Below are positions 23,597 to 33,054 of a stretch of 64,000 nucleotides of DNA, one piece after another. The first letter of the stretch is position 1. Every line of letters begins with the position of its first letter. The translations under genes and the position numbers were made by a program. This DNA comes from Rhizobium leguminosarum bv. viciae USDA 2370 (GTDB lineage: Bacteria > Pseudomonadota > Alphaproteobacteria > Rhizobiales > Rhizobiaceae). Location of the stretch: NCBI RefSeq assembly GCF_002008365.1, contig NZ_MRDL01000001.1, positions 248,001-312,000 of the forward strand, in the 5' to 3' direction. The notes beneath the pieces are model-generated. The model was not told where the DNA came from. It saw nothing but the letters and a program-made list of their open reading frames with translations, and ran no database searches.

Positions 23597-25372
23597 CTAG
23601 AGAACCTTGGCGAGGAATTCCCGCGTACGGGGATGTTCCGCTTGTGCGAAGATGCGGGCCGGCGGGCCAGCCTCCAGGATGCGGCCGCTTTCCATGAAGA
23701 CGACAGTGTCGGCGACTTCGCGGGCAAAACCGACCTCATGGGTGACGATGACAAGCGTCGTGCCAGTGCGGGCAAGTTCCTGGATGACGTCGAGCACTTC
23801 GCCGACGAGCTCGGGATCGAGCGCCGAGGTCGGCTCGTCGAAGAGCAGCACCTTCGGGCGGAGCGCCAGTGCGCGGGCGATCGCCACACGCTGCTGCTGG
23901 CCGCCGGAAAGCTGGCGCGGATAGGCATTGATCTTGTCGCTGAGGCCGATGCGTGCCAGCAGCTCCTGCGCCAGCTGCACGGCGTCCTCACGGCCGATGC
24001 CGCGAACCTGGATCGGTGCCTCGATGAGGTTTTCGAGCACGGTCAGATGCGGGAAGAGATTGAAGCTCTGGAAGACCATGCCGATATCGGCGCGGCGTTT
24101 GAGGATATCCTTCTCCTTGAGCTCGTAGAGCGTATCGCCCTTCCTGCTGTAGCCAACGAAATCGCCGTCCACCGAGATGAACCCCTCATCGACACGCTCC
24201 AGGTGGTTGATGGCGCGCAGAAGCGTCGACTTGCCCGAACCGGACGGACCGAGGATGGCGGTCACGCTGCCGGCGGGAAGGCTGAGCTCGACATCATCGA
24301 GCACTTTCAGCGAGCCGAAGCTTTTGGAAATGCCGTGAATGCGCACCGCGCCTCCTGCGGCCCGCAGCGTCGCCGCATCCTGGAAACCGATCTTGCGCAC
24401 GGTGTCGGTCGCCGTATCGAGGACAGGCAGCGGACGGCGGAAACGCTCGAAAAATGCCTGGAAGGGCAACGGCGTCGGATTGCGCACGGCGCCTTTGGAG
24501 AAGTAGCGTTCGATATAGCGCTGAGCGATCGACAGCACCGTCATGATGATCAGATACCAGACGGTCGCGACCATCAGCAGCGGAATGACTTCGAGATTGC
24601 GGCGGTAGATCACCTGGACCGTATAGAAGAGCTCCGGCAGCGCCAGCACGTAGACCATGGAGGTGCTCTTCGCCAGTCCGATGAGTTCGTTAAAGCCGGT
24701 CGGCAGAATCGAACGCATGGCCTGCGGCAGCACGATTCGGAAGGCCTGGCGGCGGCGCGGCAGGCCGAGTGCTGCGGCGGCCTCCAACTGTCCGTGATCC
24801 ACCGAGAGAATACCGCCGCGCACGATCTCGGCGAAGAAGGCCGACTGGTTGAGCGTCAGGCCGAGAAAGGCGGCTGCAAAGGGCGTCAGCAACTGCACTG
24901 TGGGATAGTCGAGGAAGACGGTATCGGTGAAGGGAATGCCGATCTTGATCGTCTCATAGAGGTAGCCGAGATTGTTCAGGATCAGCAGCAGCACGATGAC
25001 CGGGATTGAGCGCAGCAGCCAGATATAGCCCCAGGAGAGACCGGAGAGCAGCGGCGACTTGGAAACGCGGGCAAGCGCCAGGGCCGTTCCGAGGATGGAG
25101 CCGGATATGGCGGCAAGCACGGTCAAAAGCAGCGTCCTGCCGAGACCGACGAGCACCGGTTCGGCAAAGAACCATTCGGCAAAGACGCTCCAACCCCAGC
25201 GCGGATTGGTGAAGATGGAATAGAGCACGGCAATGATGACGAGGGCGGCAAAGATCGTGCCTGCCAGGCGGCCCGGATGGCGCGCCTGCACGATGCGGTA
25301 ACGGGAATGATCCTTCGATTCTGCCGCCCTGCTACCGGCGTCGATGCCGGCGAAATCCGTCGTCAGTGCCAT
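23597..25372 (-). CDS. Fused amino-acid ABC permease / ATP-binding protein
   Basis: A 591-residue fusion. Residues 1-300 form a HisM/GlnP-type permease (about five to six membrane segments) with the conserved loop [23 protein letters not shown] near 198-220. Residues 345-591 form a polar-amino-acid ABC ATPase: Walker [10 protein letters not shown], signature [15 protein letters not shown], Walker [16 protein letters not shown]-loop VTHE. One polypeptide thus replaces two normal subunits. With two tandem binding-protein genes it makes a complete transporter. AAGGGAAGC precedes ATG 25372. Confidence 0.92.
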   Translation of the reverse strand: MALTTDFAGIDAGSRAAESKDHSRYRIVQARHPGRLAGTIFAALVIIAVLYSIFTNPRWGWSVFAEWFFAEPVLVGLGRTLLLTVLAAISGSILGTALALARVSKSPLLSGLSWGYIWLLRSIPVIVLLLILNNLGYLYETIKIGIPFTDTVFLDYPTVQLLTPFAAAFLGLTLNQSAFFAEIVRGGILSVDHGQLEAAAALGLPRRRQAFRIVLPQAMRSILPTGFNELIGLAKSTSMVYVLALPELFYTVQVIYRRNLEVIPLLMVATVWYLIIMTVLSIAQRYIERYFSKGAVRNPTPLPFQAFFERFRRPLPVLDTATDTVRKIGFQDAATLRAAGGAVRIHGISKSFGSLKVLDDVELSLPAGSVTAILGPSGSGKSTLLRAINHLERVDEGFISVDGDFVGYSRKGDTLYELKEKDILKRRADIGMVFQSFNLFPHLTVLENLIEAPIQVRGIGREDAVQLAQELLARIGLSDKINAYPRQLSGGQQQRVAIARALALRPKVLLFDEPTSALDPELVGEVLDVIQELARTGTTLVIVTHEVGFAREVADTVVFMESGRILEAGPPARIFAQAEHPRTREFLAKVL

Positions 25373-25409
25373 TGTGCTTCCCTTTTATGATTGTCGGTCT
25401 TTGCCGTTT

Positions 25410-25964
25410 TCAAAAATTTGCACCGGCCACGCGCAGGCGCGGCTCGGCATCTTCGTGAGCAGGCTCAGCGAGATGAGTGATGTCCTTCTCGAAGGGCAGG
25501 CTCTTGTAGATCTCGGGATCGGCGGATGTGTTGAAGAGAGCGGTGTAGCCGTAGTTCAGATAGAGGCCGACGGCCTCGGGCTGGCGAAAGCCGGTCGTCA
25601 GATAGATGCGGGAATAGCCCTGGCGAGCGGCCTGGGCCTCCAGCTCCACCAGCACCTTGCGGGCAAGGCCCTGACGGCGCAGATCGGAGCGCGTCCAGAT
25701 GCGTTTGAACTCGGCCGTGCGGTCGTCATAGTTCTTGAAGGCACCACCGCCGATGGTTTCACCATCACGGATCAACAGGAGAAAATTGCCCTGAGGCGGC
25801 GCAAAAGCCTCAGGGGGATAACGGTTGAGCTCGGCCGCAGCACCTTCGGCATTGAAATAGTTGCCGTAACGGCTGTCGTATTCGTAGATCAATTCATCGA
25901 TCAGCGGCTTGGCGCGCGGGTCGAGAGGGCTAGTATACAGAAACGTATCGCTCATATCGTTCAT
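25410..25964 (-). CDS. GNAT N-acetyltransferase (SnaB-like by context)
   Basis: A 184-residue GNAT acetyltransferase. The acetyl-CoA motif A reads RSDLRRQGLARKVLVELEAQAARQG near 90-114, followed by IYLTTGFRQPEAVGLYLNYGYTAL, the typical beta5/alpha4 region. The start overlaps the M20 hydrolase stop by one base (TGATG), so translation is coupled. An internal ATG three codons later is also possible. In the Bacillus yxe and ytm operons an equivalent acetyltransferase N-acetylates S-alkylcysteines before oxidation. The same gene combination here suggests the same role (inference). Confidence 0.87.
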   Translation of the reverse strand: MNDMSDTFLYTSPLDPRAKPLIDELIYEYDSRYGNYFNAEGAAAELNRYPPEAFAPPQGNFLLLIRDGETIGGGAFKNYDDRTAEFKRIWTRSDLRRQGLARKVLVELEAQAARQGYSRIYLTTGFRQPEAVGLYLNYGYTALFNTSADPEIYKSLPFEKDITHLAEPAHEDAEPRLRVAGANF

Positions 25965-27163
25965 CACCCGTTGTCATCAGTGAGGAAGGTTTCGGCGAGC
26001 CGCACCCAGTAGCGGGCGGCGGGCGCGATGATCGCGTCGTTGAAATTGTAGTGGGCGCTGTGGAGAGGAGCACTGTCACCATTCCCGACGAAGAGATAGC
26101 TGCCGGGATTTGCTTGCAGCATGAAGGCAAAATCCTCGCTTGCGGTTCTCGGCCGGAAATCCTTCTCGACCGCCGCAGGGCCGAGTGCGTCGTAGGCGAC
26201 GTCGCGGGCAAAGGCCGTCTCCGCAGCATGGTTGATCAGCGCCGGAAAGCCGAGGCGGTAATTCACATCCGCCTCGGCGCCGAAGCTTTCGGCTTGGGCG
26301 CGTGCAAGTGCGGGAATGCGCTCTCGCAACAGCTGGCGGACCGTCTCGCTGAAGGCCCGCATGGTGAGCTTCATCTCCACACTTTCGGGGATAACGTTTG
26401 AGGCGGAGCCGGCATGGATCGAGCCGACGGTCGCGACCGCCATATCCTGCGGGTCGACATTGCGCGAGACGACGCTCTGCAGGGCGGTGATAAAGGAGGC
26501 CGAGGCGAGCACCGGATCGACGGCGCGGTGCGGTTCGGCGCCGTGGCCGCCCTTGCCGATGATCTTGATCACCGCCTGATCGACCGAGGCCATGGCGGGG
26601 CCGCTAACGAAGCCGAATTGTCCCGTCGGCACACCCGGCCAATTGTGCAGCCCGAAGACCGCGTCGACAGGAAACCGTTCGAACAGGCCTTCCGAGATCA
26701 TCTTGCGGGCGCCGGCGCCGATTTCCTCAGCGGGCTGGAAAATCAGCCGCAACGTGCCGCTGAAATTGCCGCTTTCGGCGAGATAACGCGCGGCAGCGAG
26801 CAGGATCGACGTATGCCCGTCATGGCCGCAGGCATGCATGACGCCGGGATTGCTGCTGGCATAGGCAAGACCGCTCGCCTCCTCGATCGGCAGCGCGTCC
26901 ATGTCGGCGCGGATGCCGATCCGCTTTTTCCCCTCGCCGCGCCTGAGGGTGGCGACGATGCCGGTTCCGGCAATGCCCGTCGCCACCTCATAGCCCCAGG
27001 AGGAAAGGCGGGATGCCACAAGCTTGCTGGTCCTGAGCTCCTGGAACGCAAGCTCCGGATATTGATGCAGATCGTGGCGAAGCGCGATGATCTCGTCGAG
27101 ATAGGCGGCGATGCCCTTGTCGACCGGATCGTTGCTGCTTGGGTTCTGAGCGATGATGTTCAT
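25964..27163 (-). CDS. M20 family amidohydrolase / N-acyl-amino-acid deacylase
   Basis: A 399-residue peptidase M20D enzyme (hippurate hydrolase/IAA-amino-acid hydrolase group). Metal and catalytic residues are visible: RADMDALP (85-92), HACGHDGH with Cys112, His114 and His117, FQPAEE with Glu146/Glu147, GLHNWP near 171 and SEDFAFML near 358. It removes an acyl group from an amino acid. In Bacillus S-alkylcysteine salvage a related enzyme removes the acetyl group in the last step. It lies between the monooxygenase and the acetyltransferase in this operon. Confidence 0.92.
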   Translation of the reverse strand: MNIIAQNPSSNDPVDKGIAAYLDEIIALRHDLHQYPELAFQELRTSKLVASRLSSWGYEVATGIAGTGIVATLRRGEGKKRIGIRADMDALPIEEASGLAYASSNPGVMHACGHDGHTSILLAAARYLAESGNFSGTLRLIFQPAEEIGAGARKMISEGLFERFPVDAVFGLHNWPGVPTGQFGFVSGPAMASVDQAVIKIIGKGGHGAEPHRAVDPVLASASFITALQSVVSRNVDPQDMAVATVGSIHAGSASNVIPESVEMKLTMRAFSETVRQLLRERIPALARAQAESFGAEADVNYRLGFPALINHAAETAFARDVAYDALGPAAVEKDFRPRTASEDFAFMLQANPGSYLFVGNGDSAPLHSAHYNFNDAIIAPAARYWVRLAETFLTDDNG

Positions 27164-27180
27164 GACGGTTCGTCGGCGCC

Positions 27181-28530
27181 TCAGGCGCCGACAGCCTTTC
27201 CGCGCTCGACCTGATCTGCGCCCGCCGTGTAGCGGCTTTCACGGAAGGGCAGACCGAGATGGTCGCGCAGCGTCTCGCCCTTCAGGACGGGATCGAAATA
27301 GCCGCGCTCCGTGAGGATCGGCAGAACATATCTGGAGAAATCGTCGAAGCCCTCGGCGATGACAGGGAAACCGAGGATGAAGCCATCGGCAGCGCCATGG
27401 TCCACCCAGCGGATGATTTCGTCGGCAATATGATCGGCCGTGCCGATGAAAGTCGTGCGCGGCGTTGCCGAATCGAGCGCGACCTGCCGGAGCGTCAGGC
27501 CTTTCTCCCGCGCCGTCTTCTTGATGCGGTCGGTGGTGGCGCGGAAATTGTTCCTGCCGATATCGCCGAGTTCGGGGAACGGCGCGTCGAGCGGATAGAC
27601 ACTGAAATCATGATGATCGAAGAAGCGGCCGAGATAGAGCAGTGCCTCCTCTGTCGTGACGAGGTTGCGAATCGCCTGATACTTGGCTTCCGCCTCGTCC
27701 TGCGTCGCTCCGACGATCGGCCCGATACCAGGATAAATGCCTACTTCCGCGGCGCTGCGGCCATGGGCAATCACGCTGTCCTTGAGCTGACGGTAGAAGG
27801 CCTGCGCATCCTCGAACGGCCCGCCATTGGTGAAGACCGCGTCGGCATGTTTGCCGGCGAGCCTGATGCCTGAATCCGAGGCCCCGGCCTGGAAAACGAC
27901 AGGTTGGCCTTGCTTGGAACGGCCGATGTTGAGCGGCCCCTCGACGCGGAAGAAGCGGCCCTTGTGGTTGAGGCGATGCATCTTCGTCTTGTCGACAAAG
28001 ACGCCGGTCTCACGGTTGCGGACGAAGGCGTCGTCGTCCCAGGAATCCCACAGGCCCTTGATCGCATCGATATAATCCTCGGCGATCTCGTAGCGCAGTT
28101 CGTGCTCGGGATGTTCGCGGCTGTAATTGCGGCCCGACCCCTCAAGCGGCGAGGTCACCGCATTCCACCCTGCCCGGCCGCCGCTGATGAGATCGATCGA
28201 GGCGAACTGGCGGGCAATGGTGAAGGGATCGCTATAAGAGGTCGAGACCGTGCCGACGAGGCCGATCTTCGAGGTCGAGGCGGCGAGCGCCGAGAGAATG
28301 GCGATCGGCTCAAACCGGTTGAGGAAATGCGGGATGGACTGCTCGTTGATATAGAGCCCGTCGGCGACGAAAGCGAAAGCGATGCCGGTCGCCTCCGCCT
28401 TGCGCGCGGTCTTGACGAAGAACTCGAAATTGACGCTGGCATCGGCCGGTCCGCTTGGATGTTTCCAGGCATTCATGTGACCGCCGGGACCTTGCAGCAT
28501 GATGCCGAACGTGACGTGTTTTTGAGCCAT
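27181..28530 (-). CDS. NtaA/SnaA/DszA-type FMN-dependent monooxygenase
   Basis: A 449-residue FMNH2-dependent monooxygenase of the NtaA/DmoA/SnaA group, longer than common LLM proteins. It starts QKHVTFGIMLQGPGGHMNAWKHP, with FVADGLYINEQSIPHFLNRFEPIAILSALAAST near 55-87 and GRAGWNAVTSPLEGSGRNY near 118-136, all typical of this group. AAGGAGG precedes ATG 28530. Bacillus relatives (YxeK, YtnJ) cleave the C-S bond of N-acetyl-S-alkylcysteine by sulfur-side oxidation. The operon content matches that pathway. An external flavin reductase is needed, and the gene at 14482 is a candidate. Confidence 0.9.
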   Translation of the reverse strand: MAQKHVTFGIMLQGPGGHMNAWKHPSGPADASVNFEFFVKTARKAEATGIAFAFVADGLYINEQSIPHFLNRFEPIAILSALAASTSKIGLVGTVSTSYSDPFTIARQFASIDLISGGRAGWNAVTSPLEGSGRNYSREHPEHELRYEIAEDYIDAIKGLWDSWDDDAFVRNRETGVFVDKTKMHRLNHKGRFFRVEGPLNIGRSKQGQPVVFQAGASDSGIRLAGKHADAVFTNGGPFEDAQAFYRQLKDSVIAHGRSAAEVGIYPGIGPIVGATQDEAEAKYQAIRNLVTTEEALLYLGRFFDHHDFSVYPLDAPFPELGDIGRNNFRATTDRIKKTAREKGLTLRQVALDSATPRTTFIGTADHIADEIIRWVDHGAADGFILGFPVIAEGFDDFSRYVLPILTERGYFDPVLKGETLRDHLGLPFRESRYTAGADQVERGKAVGA

Positions 28531-28554
28531 TGGATCAGTCCTCCTTGGAAACGA

Positions 28555-29547
28555 TCAGGCGACGAGGGAAAGCCGCTCTTTGGCGAGAAGCTCGATGGAA
28601 GCCAGGCGCTCGGCAACCGAAAGCGCCGGCGTGTCCAGCACGAACTCCTTGACCCCATAGCGGCGGTGAAGTTCGTCCAGCTCCTTGCGGATCTGCTCCG
28701 CCGTGCCATGCAGCACGCTAGGCACCTTCTCCTCGATGCGGTAATCGGTGACGCCGGCCTGGCGGGCGAATTCGGCCGCCTGCTCCTCGCTGCCGACATT
28801 GACGGTCTGGCCGTTCGGCAGGAACACCTTGACGATGCGCAGATTGCCGACGCGCTCGCGGGCATAGTCCTCGCTTTCGGCGGCAAAGGCGGCGAGTGCC
28901 AGGATCGGGCGCTTGCCGCCGGATGCCCGCTCATAGGCCTCGAAGGTCCTGCGCAGATTGTCAGGATCGCCGTTCAGGTGACCGGCGAAAACGAGTTCCC
29001 AGCCCTTCTCGGCAGCGAGTTCGGCGCTTTCGACGCTGGCGCCGAGCAGGAAACGCTCAGGCGCAGTCGGCGGGAAAGGCGTTGCCTGCGCGCCGTCGTA
29101 ATTCGGGTCCGCAGCGAGATATGTGTTGAGATCGGAAAGCTGGCTCGCGAAATCCGGCTTCCTGGCCGGATCGACGGCAAGCTGCAGGGCGCGCGTCGAG
29201 AGAGGAAAACCGCCCGGCGCCTTGCCGACACCGAGATCGACGCGGCCGGGCGCAAGCGATGCCAGAAGATTGAAGGTCTCGGCAACCTTATAGGCGCTGT
29301 AGTGCTGCAGCATGACGCCGCCGGAACCGATGCGGATCCTCGATGTCCTGGCGAGAAGATAGGCGATCAGCGCCTCCGGCGCCGAGCTTGCCAGATTGGA
29401 CATGTTATGATGCTCGGCGACCCAGAAACGGTGATAACCGAGTTCCTCGGCCCGGCCGGCAATCTTTACCGTCGCCCGCAGCGCATCCGCGGCCGTCAGC
29501 CCCTGTTCGATCGGGCTTTTGTCGAGAAGACTGAGGAGGTAGGTCAT
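28555..29547 (-). CDS. LLM monooxygenase, MsnO8-like
   Basis: A 330-residue LLM-class oxidoreductase of the MsnO8/YhbW-like subgroup. It begins LLSLLDKSPIEQGLTAADAL and shows GYHRFWVAEHHNMSNLASSAPEALIAYLLARTSRIRIGSGGVMLQHYSAYKVAE at about residues 37-90. It is the first gene of the long minus-strand operon. A GTCTA-N9-TAGAC dyad lies 34 bases before its start. The substrate is unknown; the position suggests a thioether or a sulfonated compound. Confidence 0.88.
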   Translation of the reverse strand: MTYLLSLLDKSPIEQGLTAADALRATVKIAGRAEELGYHRFWVAEHHNMSNLASSAPEALIAYLLARTSRIRIGSGGVMLQHYSAYKVAETFNLLASLAPGRVDLGVGKAPGGFPLSTRALQLAVDPARKPDFASQLSDLNTYLAADPNYDGAQATPFPPTAPERFLLGASVESAELAAEKGWELVFAGHLNGDPDNLRRTFEAYERASGGKRPILALAAFAAESEDYARERVGNLRIVKVFLPNGQTVNVGSEEQAAEFARQAGVTDYRIEEKVPSVLHGTAEQIRKELDELHRRYGVKEFVLDTPALSVAERLASIELLAKERLSLVA

Positions 29548-29581
29548 GGCACCACGATCCGATCCTTGGTTGCAAAGTTTA

Positions 29582-29600
29582 GTCTATAAAATCAGTAGAC
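29582..29600. promoter_or_regulatory. GTCTA-N9-TAGAC dyad upstream of the oxygenase operon
   Basis: A perfect 5-bp inverted repeat with a nine-base AT-rich spacer (taaaatcag), 34 bases before the first gene of the 29.5-19.9 kb operon. It is a T-N11-A type site and the same sequence as at 52504. It probably binds a LysR-type regulator encoded outside the window. Confidence 0.6.
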
Positions 29601-29767
29601 AAACTTAATTATAAGAAATGACATTCTCTTTCGAACGCGTTGATTGAAAAAAGCGGCCGCACCCAAGATGGAAAATCGGATGCTGCGAATGTGTCTCGCC
29701 GCCACTGAAAGGCTTCTTTCAATCGACCACTTGATGGTCTATATTCTGGTCGAAAGGGAGTAGCCAC

Positions 29768-30049
29768 ATGAAGCTGTCAGAACAGGTCAAGCCGATCAGC
29801 TATCTCAAGGCGCATGCGCCCGAGATCATCCGGACATTGAAGGATAACCCGCAGCCGGTCGTCATTACGCTTCACGGAGAAGCGAAAGCCATCCTTCAGG
29901 ACGTCGGCCAATATGAAGAAACCCAGGAGACACTGGCGCTCCTGAAGGTGCTGGCGCTCACCAACCGGCAAATCGAGGAGGGCAAACTGCGCCCTGCTGC
30001 GGAATCCTTTGCGCGCATCCGCAAACGTCTGGCGGACAGCCAATCCTGA
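29768..30049 (+). CDS. Phd/YefM-type antitoxin
   Basis: A 93-residue antitoxin. The N-terminal part (KLSEQVKPISYLKAHAPEIIRTL, then PVVITLHGEAKAILQDVGQYEE) is the Phd/YefM DNA-binding fold, and the C-terminal helix is charged. GGGAG precedes ATG 29768 by about 7 bases. Its stop overlaps the toxin start (TGATG), the usual arrangement for a type II module. It should neutralise the toxin and repress its own operon. Confidence 0.9.
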   Translation: MKLSEQVKPISYLKAHAPEIIRTLKDNPQPVVITLHGEAKAILQDVGQYEETQETLALLKVLALTNRQIEEGKLRPAAESFARIRKRLADSQS

Positions 30050-30375
30050 TGCCATATCGTGTTCTTTTCGCCGAGGATGCGGAACGCGACATCGAAGATC
30101 TCCATCGCTTTATCGCCGGTCGCGACGGCGCCGAGACGGCAGAGCGCATTCTGACGGACATCGAGAACGCCTGCGCCGAGCTTGAAGAATTCCCCGCCCG
30201 CGGAAATATTCCGAAGGAGTTGGCGGGGATCGGAATTTCCGAATATCGGGAACTGCACCATAAGCCGTGGCGCATGATCTATCGCATCATGGGCACTGAT
30301 GTCGTCGTCTACTGCGTGGTAGATGGACGGCGCGACATGCAGAGTTTTCTGGAGCGAAGGCTCATCCGCGCTTAG
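30049..30375 (+). CDS. RelE/ParE-family toxin
   Basis: A 108-residue toxin of the RelE/ParE superfamily: YRVLFAEDAERDIEDLHRFIAGRDG at the start, then AERILTDIENACAEL and a C-terminal EYRELHHKPWRMIYRIMGTDVVVYCVVDGRRDMQSFLERRL core. The ParE-like family usually inhibits gyrase, RelE-like members cut mRNA on the ribosome, and the two cannot be separated securely here. It follows the antitoxin by coupled translation. Confidence 0.9.
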   Translation: MPYRVLFAEDAERDIEDLHRFIAGRDGAETAERILTDIENACAELEEFPARGNIPKELAGIGISEYRELHHKPWRMIYRIMGTDVVVYCVVDGRRDMQSFLERRLIRA

Positions 30376-30457
30376 CCGCACGCTGCCCACACGGAGGCTG
30401 AACACTGTCCAACCTTCCGTCCGGCCGGCGCATTTGGCCGCAGAAGCGCCATCAGCA

Positions 30458-31375
30458 TCAAGCCGATCGCGAATTCTCCGTTTTCGCTTCCCTGCCGGTC
30501 AAACCCTGGACGGCGAACGCAATGCTCACCGCGCGATTCACTGCCGCCGCAAGAACGGACATGTGGGTCTCGCCGGCATAAAGCTCGAATTCAGCACGCA
30601 ATCCGTCGGCGGCGCCGTCTAATCGCTCCGCCATCTCTCGCGCCAGGAGGACGGTCCGCTCGATCTTCCTCTTCTCCAGACGTGCCGCCGCATCCTCGTT
30701 CCGGTACTGGAAGGGTGCCAGCTCATCGCCTTCGTGTTCTCCGGCAGACAAATGCAGGAAGGGTGCATTTCCCGGTATGACTTGACGGCGCGCCTCATTC
30801 TTGAGGATTTCGCTGTTCTCCCAATAGATGGTCGGGCTGGCCGCAATCCAATTGGCAAACAGACCTGGATGCTCGAACAGGCCATAGAGAGTAAAGAGGC
30901 CGCCGAAGGAATGTCCGAAGAGCGATCGGCGCGTCGGATCCAGGATCACCATCTCTGCAATCCGCGGTATAAGCTCGTTCTCGATGAAATCGAGCAGCTT
31001 ACCGGTCCCGCCGATGACAACCGGCGGACCGCCCTCAACGAAGGGCGGATAGGATTTAACCGGCGGAGGCCCCAGGTCCCAAGACCGGCGGAGCGGATCA
31101 TAGGGCTCGTCGCACGGGTAGCCGATCGCCGCGATCACCCCCCAGCCGACATTCGTTCCCGTGGGATAAGGTGCCTGCGTGACCAAGCTGGCAACCGCGA
31201 AGGGGAAAGTGGCGTTGCCGTCGGTCATAACGAGAAGCGGCCATCCTTTCACCGGCGGGCTCTCTGCCGGAATGGAAAGGAATATGCGATAGGGCTCGCC
31301 GCCCGCGGCAGGAGCCAGATCGAAAAAACACGTTCCGGGCATCGAATAGACGCTGGTAGGATTAGTCATGAGCAT
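30458..31375 (-). CDS. Esterase (IroE/Fes-type alpha/beta hydrolase)
   Basis: A 305-residue putative esterase of the esterase-D/siderophore-esterase group. Key parts are PLLVMTDGNATFPFAVASL near 46-64, the nucleophile motif FGHSFGGLFTLYGLFEHPGLF near 153-173 with Ser in GHSFGG, ASPTIYWENSEIL near 179-191, and a terminal GETHMSVLAAAVNRA carrying the histidine. Related enzymes hydrolyse cyclic or linear trilactone siderophores or acyl esters. No signal peptide is seen. It stands alone, convergent with the toxin gene, and its substrate cannot be assigned. Confidence 0.82.
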   Translation of the reverse strand: MLMTNPTSVYSMPGTCFFDLAPAAGGEPYRIFLSIPAESPPVKGWPLLVMTDGNATFPFAVASLVTQAPYPTGTNVGWGVIAAIGYPCDEPYDPLRRSWDLGPPPVKSYPPFVEGGPPVVIGGTGKLLDFIENELIPRIAEMVILDPTRRSLFGHSFGGLFTLYGLFEHPGLFANWIAASPTIYWENSEILKNEARRQVIPGNAPFLHLSAGEHEGDELAPFQYRNEDAAARLEKRKIERTVLLAREMAERLDGAADGLRAEFELYAGETHMSVLAAAVNRAVSIAFAVQGLTGREAKTENSRSA

Positions 31376-31811
31376 GTTTTCTGATGTTTGAAGAAAGGGA
31401 TAGGGAAGGGAAACTGATGTCGGTGTGGTTCATGGGCGGGTTTCAGAGCTTTCCAGGTCGGTGCAACTCTTGCTGATATCCTGACTTTCACGAAAGCGCA
31501 TCATGGCGATCACGATTCACGTTTACAGAGGCTGATCTAACCTAGTTCCAGGCATGATTTGAAGACCCGGGGCTATCGAGCCGTCGGTCCCGCTGTTCGA
31601 TGGCCGGCCGCGACATTCAACGCGGGGTGCGACATGCCGGGAGAAGTCCAATAAAGCGCCGCTTATTCCGGCATTGAAGGTCATGAACTCGTGGAGGACG
31701 CCTTTGCGGAAAACCTGCTCCTCTCAGGAACTCCCCGGTCGCCCATTTGTTTTACATTCTGCACCACCCGGAAGTTTTCCAAGGTGCAGTCGGCGACAGT
31801 GGAACTGATCC
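31376..31811. other. Intergenic region between divergent esterase and methyltransferase genes
   Basis: About 436 bases, probably carrying promoters for both flanking genes. Short open frames at 31691 and beyond read into the methyltransferase gene in another frame and are not supported. No clear operator, RNA gene or repeat was seen. Confidence 0.4.
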
Positions 31812-33044
31812 ATGGACATGACGCGCATCCGAGATCGCATGGTGGAGCACCACGTTACGCGTCGTGGCATTCGCGATCCAAGTGTGACCGAAGCGATGCG
31901 CACGGTGCCGCGCGAAAAATTCGTTCCTCCGGGCTCCGAGGAATTCGCCTATGAGGATGCGCCCCTGTCGATCGGCGAAGGCCAGACAATCTCGCAGCCG
32001 TTTATCGTGGCTTTGATGCTCGAAAAGGCCAAACTGGATGCCGGCGACACGGTGCTCGAGGTCGGAACAGGTTCCGGCTACGCTTCAGCCCTTCTGAGCC
32101 GGATAGCCAGGCATGTCTACTCCATCGAGCGCCATGAAATACTGGCGCTTGAGGCCAAGGAACGGTTCGAGAAACTGGGATACCGCAACATTGACGTTCG
32201 CGTGGGCGATGGCAGCAGGGGCTGGGCGGAAGCCGCCCCCTTCGATGCCATTATTGTTTCTGCGAGCGCACCAGAGGTGCCATCCGCCTTGAGGGAACAA
32301 CTGGGGCTCGGAGGGCGGCTCATCATCCCGGTCGGCCGCGGTGATGGGCAGCGCCTGAAACGCCTCACGCGCATCGGCGCCACCGCATTCGAGGAAGAAG
32401 ATCTCGGCGGGGTACTCTTCGTTCCCTTGATCGGCGAAGACGCCTGGACCGCTTCCCATCCGATGTATACGGCGACGGCCCCCTCATTGCCGGGAACGGT
32501 TGCCCCCGAGCCAAGCTCTCCGCAAGACGTACAGGGAGGGGGAATCGGAAAGATAGACGCATTGCCCACGCTGCCGGAAGGTGTGCTCGATCATAGCGAA
32601 TTTCAGCAACGGTTCTGGGCTGTTCAACGTTTTTCCTGGATCGTTTTCACGCTTCTTCTGCTGACCTGCTTGCTGGGTCTGCTTGGAAGAGGCGGTCCGT
32701 TTTCGCGGCAAACACTCATACTGCCCGAAGGGTCCGTGGACTTTCCCGTCATCTCCCGATGGAATGCTCCCGAGGATATGACGGTGACCTTCACGCCGTC
32801 GTCCGAAGACAGGATATTCACGATAGATCCCGCCTTTCTTCAAACCTTTTCGATCCAAGGCGTCGACCCGCCCCAAAAAGCGACCTTTGCGCGCGCGGGC
32901 CGGATAGGCTACGTGTTCCCCGCCGACCCGGCAGGGCCGACGCAGATCGTCTTCCGTCTGCAAACGCAACTCCCCGGCCCTCTTCGCGCCACCATTGGCA
33001 TGGGCGGGGAGACCCGCACCCAATCCACTTTCATCTTTCCATGA
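31812..33044 (+). CDS. Protein-L-isoaspartate O-methyltransferase fused to a membrane-anchored C-terminal domain
   Basis: A 410-residue protein. Residues 1-212 are a full PCMT: the N-terminal MVEHHVTRRGIRDPSVTEAM, the substrate region PLSIGEGQTISQP (51-63), the SAM motif VLEVGTGSGYAS (81-92) and the GRLIIPVG strand (168-175). PCMTs repair isoaspartyl residues. A Pro/Ser-rich linker (215-245) leads to a single transmembrane helix (about 275-292), then a beta-rich tail (300-410) with no recognised family. Normal PCMTs are about 210-220 residues, so the extension is unusual. Ten bases after its stop lies the DUF421 gene. Confidence 0.85.
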   Translation: MDMTRIRDRMVEHHVTRRGIRDPSVTEAMRTVPREKFVPPGSEEFAYEDAPLSIGEGQTISQPFIVALMLEKAKLDAGDTVLEVGTGSGYASALLSRIARHVYSIERHEILALEAKERFEKLGYRNIDVRVGDGSRGWAEAAPFDAIIVSASAPEVPSALREQLGLGGRLIIPVGRGDGQRLKRLTRIGATAFEEEDLGGVLFVPLIGEDAWTASHPMYTATAPSLPGTVAPEPSSPQDVQGGGIGKIDALPTLPEGVLDHSEFQQRFWAVQRFSWIVFTLLLLTCLLGLLGRGGPFSRQTLILPEGSVDFPVISRWNAPEDMTVTFTPSSEDRIFTIDPAFLQTFSIQGVDPPQKATFARAGRIGYVFPADPAGPTQIVFRLQTQLPGPLRATIGMGGETRTQSTFIFP

Positions 33045-33054
33045 GGACAGCACG

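Noticed and set aside
23498..25009. Long plus-strand frame opposite the permease-ATPase fusion
   Set aside because: Antisense shadow rich in Arg/Asp/His without recognisable motifs or ribosome binding site.
27904..29589. Long plus-strand frame opposite the monooxygenase genes
   Set aside because: Antisense shadow covering two well-supported genes; no motifs.
31691..31954. Plus-strand frame starting before the methyltransferase gene
   Set aside because: It overlaps the methyltransferase start in another frame and carries no recognised pattern.
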